Shown: positions 1 to 9,094 of the stretch, one piece after another
Position numbering within the stretch: the first letter of the stretch is position 1
How the letters are laid out: each line of letters starts with the position of its first letter
Assembly (NCBI GenBank): GCA_000384615.1
Contig: ARQU01000002.1
Location: 130,646 to 190,799 of the forward strand
Length of the DNA: 60,154 bases
Origin: an alpha proteobacterium SCGC AAA536-G10
GTDB taxonomy: Bacteria; Pseudomonadota; Alphaproteobacteria; Puniceispirillales; Marisalimonadaceae
Reading direction: 5' to 3'
Translations under genes and position numbers: made by a program
Notes under the pieces: generated by a model
What the model was told of the DNA's origin: nothing
The model's database searches: none
The model's input: only the letters and a program-made list of their open reading frames with translations

Positions 1-575
1 TTGTTTAAGCCAGATAAATCTTCATCTTCTGCATGTTGAATAATTGGACGATTAATCATCGCTGCATAACTCATTAAACGTCTCATAACTAAACTATTTT
101 TTATACTTTTATTTCCATTTGTAAAACCAATGGCCCCCATTTCTGACATAAGACCTATTTCACTCATTTCTAAACCATGATCGTCTTTAGTGGCAGCACC
201 ATAGATATTTACTTTAGTAAGGTTAGGGGTTTCAGACTGTCTTTTAATATGATCGATTATTGACGGGTTATTTAATTTAGGAGTTTGATTTGGAAGGATT
301 ACCATCGAAGTAATACCATTTTCAGCGGCAATTTTTTGAATAGCTGTCAAATTTTCAGTTTTTCCAATATTAACTCGCATGTCTATTAGTCCGGGCGACA
401 TAGTCAAACCATTACAATCATAGATATTAATTTGTCTATCTTGATGTGAAACTTCAGTTTTAAAATCCTTACAAATTGAAAAAATTTTGTCATTACAAAT
501 GACAACATCTGAGATGTCATTGAAATATGTCTTAGGATTTAAAACTTTAATTGATTTTAAAACTGTAAAGGTCAT
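1..575 (-). CDS. pyrC: Dihydroorotase-like protein PyrC, partial (3' end beyond window), probably non-catalytic
   Basis: The reading frame starts with ATG at 575-573 and runs open to the window edge, giving about 191 residues of the N-terminal part of an amidohydrolase-fold dihydroorotase. It starts 2 bp after the pyrB stop, as the third gene of a ruvX-pyrB-pyrC operon. The strand-1 motif that normally reads PGxxDxHxH reads SPGLIDMRVNIG here, so both metal-binding histidines of the HxH motif are replaced (R and N). A later QHAED motif, typical of the family, is present. PyrB-linked, HxH-less dihydroorotase homologues are known from other bacteria as structural partners of aspartate carbamoyltransferase; a similar role here is inference. 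A catalytic dihydroorotase would then have to be encoded elsewhere. Family assignment is firm, catalytic loss is likely. Confidence 0.85.
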   Translation of the reverse strand, partial: MTFTVLKSIKVLNPKTYFNDISDVVICNDKIFSICKDFKTEVSHQDRQINIYDCNGLTMSPGLIDMRVNIGKTENLTAIQKIAAENGITSMVILPNQTPKLNNPSIIDHIKRQSETPNLTKVNIYGAATKDDHGLEMSEIGLMSEMGAIGFTNGNKSIKNSLVMRRLMSYAAMINRPIIQHAEDEDLSGLN

Positions 576-577
576 TT

Positions 578-1561
578 TTAATTTTTCATCATATTATTTT
601 TTGTATGATTTAAAGCTTCAATTATAGACATTCTTACTGCAACACCCATTTCAACTTGAGTCTTAATCAAACTTCTGTTTGTATCATCAGCAAGTGCAGA
701 TGCAATTTCCACTCCTCGGTTCATAGGACCTGGGTGCATAATAACAGCATTCGGGTTGGCTAGAGCAAGCTTTGCTTCATCAAGGCCGAAAAACTTAAAA
801 TATTCTCTCTCAGAGGGATTTTCAGTTCCTGTCATTCTTTCATTTTGTAAGCGTAAAAGCATTACAACATCAGCATCTTTAATACCCATTTTCATGTTAC
901 TAAAACACTTCACACCTAAATTTTCTAAATTTGAGGGCATTAATGTGGAAGGAGCAACACATCTTACCTCTGCTCCCATTGTTGTTAATAAATGTATATT
1001 TGATCTTGCCACTCTACTATTAGCTATATCTCCGCATATACTAATTTTTAATCCCTCTAAATAACCTACTCTTCTTTTTATGGTTAGGGCGTCTAACAGA
1101 GCTTGTGTAGGATGTTCGTGTCTACCATCACCAGCATTTATAATGCTACAATTTAAATAATCTGCAAATAATAGCGGGGCACCACTATGAGGATGTCTGA
1201 CTATTAATAAATCTGGCCTCATAGCATTTAATGTGCTTGCAGTATCCAGCAAACTTTCTCCTTTTTTAATAGATGAATTTATAAGTGATATATTAATAAC
1301 TTCAGCACCAAGTCTTCTTGCAGCAAGTTCAAATGAAACTCTTGTACGAGTTGAGTTCTCAAAAAATACATTAAGTACCACGTAACCTTGAAGTACTTTT
1401 GTATTAGTATGTCTATCTAAATTTGCAAAATAATCAGCTCTTTCAATCAATTTCTGGATTTCAGACTTTTCCATTCCTTCAATGGCTAATAGATGATTTG
1501 ATGATAATTTTATAGGAGAAGAAAAGAAGACTTTGTTCTTATTTTTTTTTAATTTATTCAT
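578..1561 (-). CDS. pyrB: Aspartate carbamoyltransferase catalytic subunit
   Basis: This 327-residue protein transfers the carbamoyl group from carbamoyl phosphate to L-aspartate, the committed step of pyrimidine synthesis in the cytoplasm. The carbamoyl-phosphate loop FENSTRTR is at residues 67-74 and the HPTQ motif at 150-153. Length is slightly above the usual 305-315 because of a short lysine-rich N-terminal extension. It lies 13 bp downstream of ruvX and 2 bp upstream of the pyrC-like gene on the same strand, so the three are probably cotranscribed. No regulatory pyrI subunit gene is seen nearby, as expected outside enterobacteria. Confidence 0.96.
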   Translation of the reverse strand: MNKLKKNKNKVFFSSPIKLSSNHLLAIEGMEKSEIQKLIERADYFANLDRHTNTKVLQGYVVLNVFFENSTRTRVSFELAARRLGAEVINISLINSSIKKGESLLDTASTLNAMRPDLLIVRHPHSGAPLLFADYLNCSIINAGDGRHEHPTQALLDALTIKRRVGYLEGLKISICGDIANSRVARSNIHLLTTMGAEVRCVAPSTLMPSNLENLGVKCFSNMKMGIKDADVVMLLRLQNERMTGTENPSEREYFKFFGLDEAKLALANPNAVIMHPGPMNRGVEIASALADDTNRSLIKTQVEMGVAVRMSIIEALNHTKNNMMKN

Positions 1562-1574
1562 TAAAAATATCTTA

Positions 1575-2042
1575 CTACATCTTTTTTTGTAATCCGTCTA
1601 GTGCAGTTTGTAATATCCAACATGCAGCAAGTTGATCTGTTCTAACACTTCTTTTCTTCCTAGTCATATCTTCCACGATCATTGGTTTTTCAATTGCCAT
1701 AGTAGACATTCTTTCGTCTTGAAAAAAAATTGGTAAATCCTTAACTCTCAAAATACTTTTTGTGAAATCACGAACAGAATCACATCTTGGCCCCAGACTT
1801 CCATCCATATTTAATGGCCAACCCATAATTAAACCTGCAATATCGTAATAATTAAATACTGACAATAGTTCATTTATGTCAGATGCAAGTTTTTTTCGCT
1901 TAATTGTTTTAATTGGTGAAGCAACAGTTAGATCAGTGTTACTCACTGCAATTCCTAGTGTTTTTGTTCCTGGATCAATGCCTATTAGCCTTTTTTTTGG
2001 CAAAATATTTAACAAAAATTCATCAAGCTTGAAGATAGGCAT
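1575..2042 (-). CDS. ruvX: RuvX/YqgF-family RNase H-fold nuclease
   Basis: A 155-residue protein of the YqgF/RuvX family, proposed to resolve Holliday junctions and/or act in 16S pre-rRNA 5'-end processing. The first catalytic aspartate is in [11 protein letters not shown] (D23). The family motifs [11 protein letters not shown] and the glutamate-containing FFQDERMST are both present, and the protein ends soon after the RTDQLAA helix with the final catalytic aspartate. It is the first gene of the ruvX-pyrB-pyrC unit and is divergent from gatC with 60 bp between the two starts, so promoters for both units must lie in 2043-2102. This divergent arrangement is common in alphaproteobacteria. Confidence 0.93.
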   Translation of the reverse strand: MPIFKLDEFLLNILPKKRLIGIDPGTKTLGIAVSNTDLTVASPIKTIKRKKLASDINELLSVFNYYDIAGLIMGWPLNMDGSLGPRCDSVRDFTKSILRVKDLPIFFQDERMSTMAIEKPMIVEDMTRKKRSVRTDQLAACWILQTALDGLQKKM

Positions 2043-2102
2043 AATTGATGCTAACAGATTTCCTTATTAATTAAAAATTATCAGTGAAATGAAGGATCAA
2101 AA

Positions 2103-2405
2103 ATGTCCAATAAAGAATCAATCGTTGATATTCCTACTGTAAACAAAATAGCTAGATTATCTCGTTTAAATATTCCAGAAGCTAGTAAACAAAATCTTAC
2201 TAATGATTTAAATAATATACTAGGTTTTGTAGCACAATTAGACGAAGTTAATACTTCAGACGTAAAACCTTTAGCTTCAGTAACAGGACATAAGTTACCT
2301 CTAAGAAGCGACAAAGTAACGGACGGAAACATTGAAGATTTAGTTTTAAAAAATGCTCCCGAAAGTTCTAGTGGATTTTTTGTTGTTCCAAAGGTTATTG
2401 AATAA
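2103..2405 (+). CDS. gatC: Asp/Glu-tRNA amidotransferase subunit C
   Basis: A 100-residue GatC, which tethers GatA and GatB in the GatCAB complex that converts Glu-tRNA(Gln) and Asp-tRNA(Asn) to the amide forms. The N-terminal pattern ([14 protein letters not shown]) and the C-terminal LPLRSDKV segment are typical of the family. An AAGGA ribosome-binding site lies about 7 bp before the ATG. Its TAA stop overlaps the gatA ATG by one base (TAATG), which indicates translational coupling. Confidence 0.96.
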   Translation: MSNKESIVDIPTVNKIARLSRLNIPEASKQNLTNDLNNILGFVAQLDEVNTSDVKPLASVTGHKLPLRSDKVTDGNIEDLVLKNAPESSSGFFVVPKVIE

Positions 2406-3868
2406 TGTCTGATTTACTCAAATTTGATTTATTAAGTGCGTCTATTGCGCTTAAAAATAAAGAATTTTCTTCATTAGAATTAACTAATGCTTACTTTGAA
2501 GCAATTGAACAGACATCAGCATTAGGAGCTTATTTAGAAATTGTAAAAGATCATTCTATAAATATGGCAAAAGCATCAGACAAAAATTTTAAAAATGGAA
2601 CTGCAAGGCCACTAGAGGGTCTTCCGATTGGTGTGAAAGATATGTTTTGCACTAAAGATATTAAAACTACTGCATCTTCAAAAATACTTGAAAACTTTTG
2701 TCCTACTTATGAAAGTACTGTTACTCAAAATCTATGGGATGATGGAGCAGTAATGCTAGGTAAATTGTCTTGCGATGAATTTGCAATGGGATCTAGTAAC
2801 GAAACGGCTGCTAAAGGAAATGTTGTTAACCCATGGCTAAAAAATAGTAAAATGTCTCCAGGAGGATCATCAGGCGGATCAGCTTCAGCAGTAGCTGCGA
2901 GGTCAGCACTTGCTGCTACTGGTACAGATACTGGTGGATCAATCCGGCAACCAGCGGCATTTTGTGGGATCACTGGCTTGAAACCAACTTATGGTCGATG
3001 CTCAAGATGGGGAATAGTTGCTTTTTCTTCTTCTTTAGATCAAGCAGGACCACTGACAAGGACAGTAAGTGATGCTGCTCTTATGCTTAATTCCATGGCT
3101 GGTCATGACAAAAAAGATTCAACTTCGGCTAATTTAGAAATGCCTGATTTAATGAATTACTTAGATAGAGGAATAAGAGGAAAAAAAATAGGTATACCTA
3201 AAGAATATACTCAAGATGGTATTTCAGACGATATTGTCTCGTTCTACGAAAAATCAATTAATTGGTTAAAAGATTCTGGTGCAGAGATTGTCCCAGTTTC
3301 TTTACCTCATACAAAGTATGCTTTACCTGTTTATTATATAATAGCTCCTGCTGAAGCCTCTAGTAATCTCGCTAGATATGATGGCGTTAGATATGGAAAA
3401 AGAAATGAAGCTGCAAGTCTAGATGAGATGTATGAAATCACACGCGGAAATGGTTTTGGTGAAGAAGTAAAAAGAAGAATAATGATTGGAACATACGTTC
3501 TATCCTCTGGATACTATGATGCATATTATCTTAAAGCTCAAAAAGTTAGGAGATTAATAAAAGAAGATTTCGAAAATGTTTTTGAAGAGGTTGATTATAT
3601 TTTAACTCCTTCAACACCAACAACTTCTTTTGAATTAGGTAAAAAACAAGACCCTTTAACTATGTACTTAAATGATATTTTTACTGTACCAGCGAGCTTG
3701 GCTGGTTTGCCAGGTATATCCTTACCGGTAGGTTTAGATAAATCAGGTTTACCTATTGGTATACAATTAATTGCAAATTCCTTCGATGAACCGGGTTTAA
3801 TAAGTACAGCTAGAGTTTTAGAAAGAAGTGCTGAATTTAATTTTATAGCTGATGGAGCTGCAAAATGA
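2405..3868 (+). CDS. gatA: Asp/Glu-tRNA amidotransferase subunit A (amidase)
   Basis: This 487-residue subunit hydrolyses glutamine and supplies ammonia to GatB. The amidase-signature Ser-cisSer-Lys triad can be assigned to K78 (GLPIGVKD), S155 (PGGSSGGSA) and S179 ([10 protein letters not shown]). Length is normal for the family. The gene overlaps gatC by one base and gatB by four bases (ATGA), so the three subunits are made from one transcript. Its TGA stop, used directly over the gatB start, also shows that TGA is an ordinary stop codon in this genome. Confidence 0.97.
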   Translation: MSDLLKFDLLSASIALKNKEFSSLELTNAYFEAIEQTSALGAYLEIVKDHSINMAKASDKNFKNGTARPLEGLPIGVKDMFCTKDIKTTASSKILENFCPTYESTVTQNLWDDGAVMLGKLSCDEFAMGSSNETAAKGNVVNPWLKNSKMSPGGSSGGSASAVAARSALAATGTDTGGSIRQPAAFCGITGLKPTYGRCSRWGIVAFSSSLDQAGPLTRTVSDAALMLNSMAGHDKKDSTSANLEMPDLMNYLDRGIRGKKIGIPKEYTQDGISDDIVSFYEKSINWLKDSGAEIVPVSLPHTKYALPVYYIIAPAEASSNLARYDGVRYGKRNEAASLDEMYEITRGNGFGEEVKRRIMIGTYVLSSGYYDAYYLKAQKVRRLIKEDFENVFEEVDYILTPSTPTTSFELGKKQDPLTMYLNDIFTVPASLAGLPGISLPVGLDKSGLPIGIQLIANSFDEPGLISTARVLERSAEFNFIADGAAK

Positions 3869-5337
3869 ATGAATCTATAAATTTAAAGCCTGGTCAAATA
3901 AATGGAGAGACAGGTATTTGGGAAATGGTTATTGGTCTTGAAATTCACGCACAAATTTCAAGTAAATCTAAACTTTTTTCTGGGGCATCTGCTTCTTTTG
4001 GAGCAGAAGCAAATTCTAATGTTTCGTTAGTTGATGCGGCAATGCCAGGGATGTTACCTGTTATTAATGAGTTTTGTGTTGAGCAGGCTGTAAAAACTGG
4101 ATTAGCGCTTAATGCAAAAATTAATAACGTTTCGATTTTTGACAGAAAAAATTACTTTTATGCAGATCTTCCACAAGGGTATCAGATAAGTCAATTTACA
4201 AAACCAATTGTTGGAGAGGGTGAAATTATAATCGATTTAGATGACGGTTTACAAACTACCGTAGGGATAGAACGTTTGCATCTTGAGCAAGATGCAGGAA
4301 AATCTCTACACGATCAGCATCCTAGTAAATCTTATATTGATTTAAATAGAACAGGTGTTGCATTAATGGAAATTGTATCTAAACCTGATATTAGATCACC
4401 TCAGGAAGCAGGTGCTTATGTTAAGAAAATTAGATCTATTTTGAGATATGTTGGGGCCTGTGATGGAAATATGGAAGAAGGTTCACTAAGAGCTGACTGT
4501 AACGTTTCAGTAAGAAAATCAGGTGAAGAGTTCGGAACAAGGTGTGAAATAAAAAATTTAAACTCTGTTAGATTTATAATTCAGGCAATTCAATCTGAAG
4601 CCGAAAGACAAGTAGAAATTCTAGAAGAAGGTGGTAAGATAAATCAAGAAACTAGGCTTTTTGACACTTCTACGGGTGAAACTAGATCTATGAGAAGTAA
4701 AGAGGATGCTCATGATTATAGATATTTTCCAGACCCAGACCTTTTGCCTCTTGAATTTAGTGATAGTTGGGTTCAAAAAATTAGAGAAACACTCCCTGAA
4801 CTTCCTGATTTGCTCAAAAAAAGATTAGTCACCGATTTTGGTATTACTCCTTATGACGCTTCAATTTTAGTCGAAGAAAAAGACTATGTAGATTTTTACC
4901 AAAAAGCTGCAAACGGTAAAGATGGAAAGTTAACTGCTAATTGGATGATTACAGAGCTATTTGGTGCTTTAAAAAAAGAAAATATATCATTATCCAACAG
5001 TCCTATTTCGCCTGAGAACCTTGGTCAATTGATTGCTTTAATTTCTGATGGTACAATTTCTGGCAAAATAGCAAAAGATGTATTTGCAGAAATGATGATA
5101 AGTAAAAAATCTCCATCAGATATCGTTAAAGAAAAAGGTCTTGAGCAAGTTTCAGATGATATAGAAATTTTAAAATTAATAGATAAAGTTATTTCAGAGA
5201 ATGAAGATAAGGTTAAAGATTATCTAGGTGGTAAGGATAAACTTTTTGGTTTCTTTGTAGGTCAGGTTATGAAATTGTCCCAAGGAAAAGCAAATCCAGG
5301 AATGGTCAACAAATTACTTAAGAATAAACTTAAATAA
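3865..5337 (+). CDS. gatB: Asp/Glu-tRNA amidotransferase subunit B (kinase/transamidase)
   Basis: This 490-residue subunit phosphorylates the tRNA-bound glutamate or aspartate and amidates it with ammonia channelled from GatA. The GatB signature around VIGLEIHAQ, the Asp-rich [10 protein letters not shown] loop, the RADCNVSVR motif and the C-terminal YqeY-like tail ending in NPGMVNKLL are all visible. It is the last gene of gatCAB and ends 7 bp before the stop of a convergent DMT transporter gene. Presence of GatCAB suggests that at least one of glutaminyl- or asparaginyl-tRNA is made indirectly. Confidence 0.97.
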   Translation: MNESINLKPGQINGETGIWEMVIGLEIHAQISSKSKLFSGASASFGAEANSNVSLVDAAMPGMLPVINEFCVEQAVKTGLALNAKINNVSIFDRKNYFYADLPQGYQISQFTKPIVGEGEIIIDLDDGLQTTVGIERLHLEQDAGKSLHDQHPSKSYIDLNRTGVALMEIVSKPDIRSPQEAGAYVKKIRSILRYVGACDGNMEEGSLRADCNVSVRKSGEEFGTRCEIKNLNSVRFIIQAIQSEAERQVEILEEGGKINQETRLFDTSTGETRSMRSKEDAHDYRYFPDPDLLPLEFSDSWVQKIRETLPELPDLLKKRLVTDFGITPYDASILVEEKDYVDFYQKAANGKDGKLTANWMITELFGALKKENISLSNSPISPENLGQLIALISDGTISGKIAKDVFAEMMISKKSPSDIVKEKGLEQVSDDIEILKLIDKVISENEDKVKDYLGGKDKLFGFFVGQVMKLSQGKANPGMVNKLLKNKLK

Positions 5338-5344
5338 TTTATTT

Positions 5345-6289
5345 TTAAGCTATATTTTTTGGTTTCCAATTTGCTAATATTATAGCAATCACTATTGAGA
5401 CAAACCCAATAATTAACTTAAAAGTTATTTCTTCATTAAGTATTATTGATCCAAGCAAAATAGCTGATAAAGGATTAAATCCAAGAGATATCGCGGCTTG
5501 AGTTGGTGAAATTAATTGAAGTGCTTTTCCCCAGCAATACATCATTAGAACTCCCCCAGGTATAATTAACATCAATAAAGCTGCAACTTCAAATTCATTG
5601 ATTTCTAAAAGATTATTAATAGATTTACCAAAAATTATAGATATGAAAAAATTAAATATTGTACCAATTAAAATAACATAGATCATTACAGGTATGTTCC
5701 CATATTTCTTTAAATATTTACCTGAAAATACTGTAAAACATGATGCTGATAAAACACCAATCATCATAAGAAAGTCACCTTTTAATGTAGAGGCAAAGTT
5801 CTCATCTACTTTTTCAGACATACAAAATGATACTCCTGCAATAGCAAGTAGGACAGCGATAGATTTGTTAATCGTAATTTTTTCAATATTAAAAAAATAA
5901 GCAATAATTACTGTACATAAAGGCATTGTTGCATAAAGTAATCCTGCTCTTGCAGCAGTTGTATGTTCTAGACCTAAAGCCATAAAATTTGGAAAAAGAG
6001 TAATCATAGCTAAACCAAGTAAACTCATAGGAATTAAATCTGTCTTGAAAAACTTCTTTTTCATATAGATTGACATGGATAGTAAAAATAGAATTAAACC
6101 AGTTAAACCATAACGCAAAAAACTTAATGTGAATGGATCTATGCTATCCACAACATATCTTGTAAATACAAATGTGGATCCTCCTAACATCGCAGATAAA
6201 GAAGCAAAAAATGATCCTAGCAGTAAAGTTTTGAGGATTGTTTTGTCTTTATTCATTATAGATTTTCTAATAAGTTGTAGTAAGGACAT
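5345..6289 (-). CDS. EamA/DMT-family transporter
   Basis: A 314-residue integral membrane protein of the drug/metabolite transporter superfamily. About ten hydrophobic segments fall into two EamA repeats (roughly residues 20-155 and 170-305), with the usual signature where the second repeat closes (AAISLGFNPLSAILLGSIILNEE). DMT proteins of this type export amino acids, metabolites or drugs, but the substrate cannot be read from the sequence. An internal ATG at codon 12 (MNKDKT) is a plausible alternative start, as neither has a strong ribosome-binding site. The gene is convergent with gatB and divergent from the aldo/keto reductase. Confidence 0.85.
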   Translation of the reverse strand: MSLLQLIRKSIMNKDKTILKTLLLGSFFASLSAMLGGSTFVFTRYVVDSIDPFTLSFLRYGLTGLILFLLSMSIYMKKKFFKTDLIPMSLLGLAMITLFPNFMALGLEHTTAARAGLLYATMPLCTVIIAYFFNIEKITINKSIAVLLAIAGVSFCMSEKVDENFASTLKGDFLMMIGVLSASCFTVFSGKYLKKYGNIPVMIYVILIGTIFNFFISIIFGKSINNLLEINEFEVAALLMLIIPGGVLMMYCWGKALQLISPTQAAISLGFNPLSAILLGSIILNEEITFKLIIGFVSIVIAIILANWKPKNIA

Positions 6290-6340
6290 AACTTTAAAAT
6301 TAACCTAATACAACTTTTAACAATTAAAGATAATAAGATT

Positions 6341-7321
6341 ATGAAAAAAAATAAATTAGGAAGAACAGGATTAGATATTTCGCAGGTTATACTTGGAGGA
6401 GGATGGGTAGGTGGACTTTTTATTGATCCAAAATATGAAACTATGGAAAAAGCTATAGAATTCTCAATTGAGTCAGGAATCAACTGGATTGATACAGCAG
6501 AAAGTTATAGTGATGGCCAATCAGAAAAAAATATTGGTGATTTGTTAAGTTCCCTCTCAGGTGAGAACAAGCTACAAGTCTCATCAAAAGCAAGACTAGA
6601 TCCCACAAGTTCAGAAACATTTGAATCTCAACTTGATAGAAAATTAGATAACAGTCTTAAAAGATTAAAATTAGACAAACTAGAATTATATCAGTTACAT
6701 AATAAAATAACACTCGAAGAAAGTGATGAAACTTTAACATCTGCTCAAATTTTAAAGACTAATAGTGTCTCTGAAATTATGGAAAAAATCAAAGAGGACG
6801 GTAGGGTAGATAGTATTGGCTTTACTGCTTTGGGCGACACTGTTCCCATTAAAGATGTAGTCAATACAGGTTCTTTTGATACCGTCCAAATATACTATAA
6901 TCTTTTAAATCCAACAGCTAATTTTGATGATAAAGGTTTGTGGAATGATCATGACTTTTCTGGCTTGATATCAGATTGTCAAAAACAAAATATGGGTATA
7001 ATGGGTATAAGAATTTTTGCCGCTGGTCTACTTGCAACTGATATAAGACATGGGAGAGAAATTCCTGTTACACATGTTATTGATACAAGTGAACAAGAAA
7101 AACGAGTTAAAAAAATATTTGAACTTGTAGGTGAAGCTCATGGTAATAGAGCCCAATTTTCTCTAAGGTATGGATTATCAACTAATAATTTGCATTGTGC
7201 TGTATTAGGTTTAGCATCATTAGATCATCTTGAAAACTCAATTCAAGCAGTTGAAATGGGCCCATTACCTAAAGATGTTTTAGAGGAAATTGCAAAACTA
7301 CAAAAAACAAATTTTATTTGA
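6341..7321 (+). CDS. Aldo/keto reductase
   Basis: A 326-residue NAD(P)H-dependent oxidoreductase of the AKR (TIM-barrel) superfamily. The catalytic tetrad is visible: Asp and Tyr in WIDTAESYSDG, Lys in VSSKARL and His in LYQLHNK. The C-terminal SLRYGLSTNN...VLGLASLDHLENS segment is the cofactor-binding end of the barrel. It resembles the L-galactose-dehydrogenase/YhdN-like branch, but the substrate is not determinable. The next gene, encoding a ketopantoate-reductase-like enzyme, begins about 37 bp downstream on the same strand, so the two may be cotranscribed. Confidence 0.85.
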   Translation: MKKNKLGRTGLDISQVILGGGWVGGLFIDPKYETMEKAIEFSIESGINWIDTAESYSDGQSEKNIGDLLSSLSGENKLQVSSKARLDPTSSETFESQLDRKLDNSLKRLKLDKLELYQLHNKITLEESDETLTSAQILKTNSVSEIMEKIKEDGRVDSIGFTALGDTVPIKDVVNTGSFDTVQIYYNLLNPTANFDDKGLWNDHDFSGLISDCQKQNMGIMGIRIFAAGLLATDIRHGREIPVTHVIDTSEQEKRVKKIFELVGEAHGNRAQFSLRYGLSTNNLHCAVLGLASLDHLENSIQAVEMGPLPKDVLEEIAKLQKTNFI

Positions 7322-7358
7322 GTAAGATTTAATTGAATTCAATTAGATTGAGGTGTTA

Positions 7359-8273
7359 ATGAAAATATTAATTTTAGGAGTAGGTGGCATCGGAGGCTTT
7401 TTTGGAGGTTACCTTCAACAAAGTGGTGCAGATGTAACTTTTTTAGTAAGGCCTAAAAGAAAAGATTTATTAGTAAAAAATTGTTTAAAAGTAATTAGTC
7501 CGCTTGGAAACCTTAAACTAAAACCAAATCTAGTCATAGCAAATGAACTAAAGCCAATCTATGACGTAATATTAATTTCCTGTAAAACATATGATTTAGA
7601 TAAAGCTATACTCGATTTAAAACTTACCAAAGGGAAAGGCGTTATTATACCTTTTTTAAACGGTATGACTCACTTAAAAAAGTTAGATGAGGAGTTTGGA
7701 AGTAATAATGTCATGGGAGGTGTTGCTCATATAAGCTCAACTATTAACCAAGAAGGAACAATAGAACACTTTAGTGAATTTAAAAAACTTACTTTTGGAA
7801 ACAGAATACCTAACCAAAATTATCTTTTAAAACCATTTTTAGATATGTGTGAAAAAACTAAATTTGATGCTGTTATTAGTGAAGATATAACTCTAGATTT
7901 ATGGAAAAAATGGATTTTTATTGCTACTGTTGCAGGAGCAACAACTCTTTTTGGTTCAACTTTGGGAGAGATTAGTAATCATGAAGTTGGTAAAAAAACT
8001 TTAACGGATTTGTATAAAGAATGTAGATCAATTGCTGAATTTTATGGTTATACACTTGATGATAATGAATCAAATAATGTCTTGAAAAATATTACGTTTA
8101 AAGATTCTCCTATTAAAGCGTCTATGCAAAGAGACGTTGAAAAAAATGCCTTTACAGAGCATGAGGAAATATTTGGGCATTTGATCTCTAAAGCACAAAA
8201 TTATAATTTTGATAGTCCTATATTGACTTCATGTTACTTAAAAATGAAACTATACAAAGAAAAATTAACTTAG
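7359..8273 (+). CDS. 2-dehydropantoate 2-reductase family protein (PanE/ApbA-like)
   Basis: About 304 residues with an N-terminal Rossmann motif (GVGGIGGFFGG), the family lysine in the SCKTYD region, and a helical C-terminal domain containing SMQRDVEKNAFTE. PanE reduces ketopantoate to pantoate with NADPH in the coenzyme A pathway, but many paralogues act on other 2-oxo acids, so true PanE activity is not proven. I chose ATG 7359 because GAGGT lies just upstream at a good distance; an in-frame GTG at 7353 overlaps that ribosome-binding site and is less likely. The gene ends 2 bp before the stop of the convergent aspartate dehydrogenase gene. Confidence 0.8.
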   Translation: MKILILGVGGIGGFFGGYLQQSGADVTFLVRPKRKDLLVKNCLKVISPLGNLKLKPNLVIANELKPIYDVILISCKTYDLDKAILDLKLTKGKGVIIPFLNGMTHLKKLDEEFGSNNVMGGVAHISSTINQEGTIEHFSEFKKLTFGNRIPNQNYLLKPFLDMCEKTKFDAVISEDITLDLWKKWIFIATVAGATTLFGSTLGEISNHEVGKKTLTDLYKECRSIAEFYGYTLDDNESNNVLKNITFKDSPIKASMQRDVEKNAFTEHEEIFGHLISKAQNYNFDSPILTSCYLKMKLYKEKLT

Positions 8274-8275
8274 TT

Positions 8276-9076
8276 TTATGTTCCAATTTTAAACGAAGAT
8301 TTTAATCCTCTTAAACAAGCTATAACACTTAAACCAGTAATTTTGCCTGTTCCTGGGTTCTCAGGGGTTTGAACATTTTGAATAGACATTTCAAAAACAG
8401 CGCTGTCTGAATTAACTTGAACTTTATGGGTATTTCTCTTCAAATTAGGGTCCGCCCATATTTCAAGATTTGTTTTATCTGCGCCAATTCCAGCTAGACC
8501 TACCGCTGCAGCAACATTTACATTAGCTGGAAAAGCTTTTGCACCATCGGTTGCAGACCCTTTGAATATTAATTTTGGTTCTAATAAATTATTTATTTCA
8601 ATATTATTATTAATAACATATGGAGCATTAGTCAGAGCATTAGGCGGTTTGCGTGTAATCATTGTGACAGAATTAATGTTAGATTCTGAAGCGGCTCTTA
8701 GGGCATCTAAGCCTAAAATTGCTCCTGTGGCTAAAATAATTTGAGAGTTGTTATTCTTCGCTAATTTCTCTAGGTCCAAATTATCAAGCATTCCTGAGCC
8801 ACTTACTGTTATCAATTTTCTTTGTTTATTAATACATTTAGTAGCAATTTCTCTAAAAGCCTCTTTGGGAGCGCAGTCAATAATTATCTCACAATTATCA
8901 ACAAGGTTATCTAAATCATAAATTTCTATATTTTTATCTAATTTATCAATTCTTTCTTGAGCGTTAGCTTTACTTCTTGATGTGATACCATATAAAGAAA
9001 AATCTTCTACCCCATTAATAAGTGCTTTACCAACTTCTGTTCCTATAGACCCAAATCCAACAATCCCGACATTCAT
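8276..9076 (-). CDS. nadX: L-aspartate dehydrogenase
   Basis: A 266-residue NAD(P)-dependent dehydrogenase. The Rossmann loop is GFGSIGTEVG near the N-terminus, and the C-terminal half carries the DUF108 signature (AAAVGLAGIGADKT, then WADPNLKRNTHKV with the putative catalytic His). The family oxidises aspartate to iminoaspartate, the precursor of NAD via NadA, or runs in reverse to assimilate ammonia. No nadA or nadC is adjacent, so the NAD role is inferred from family only. It follows the gamma-glutamyltransferase gene by 18 bp on the same strand. Confidence 0.85.
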   Translation of the reverse strand: MNVGIVGFGSIGTEVGKALINGVEDFSLYGITSRSKANAQERIDKLDKNIEIYDLDNLVDNCEIIIDCAPKEAFREIATKCINKQRKLITVSGSGMLDNLDLEKLAKNNNSQIILATGAILGLDALRAASESNINSVTMITRKPPNALTNAPYVINNNIEINNLLEPKLIFKGSATDGAKAFPANVNVAAAVGLAGIGADKTNLEIWADPNLKRNTHKVQVNSDSAVFEMSIQNVQTPENPGTGKITGLSVIACLRGLKSSFKIGT

Positions 9077-9094
9077 GATTTTATCCTATTTTTT

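Noticed and set aside
756-1064. Plus-strand open frame inside pyrB, and similar frames at 1876-2070, 2081-2332, 9630-9863, 18423-18749, 29228-29533 and 29774-30181
   Set aside because: They lie wholly or almost wholly antisense to well-supported genes, have unnatural compositions and match no family I recognise.
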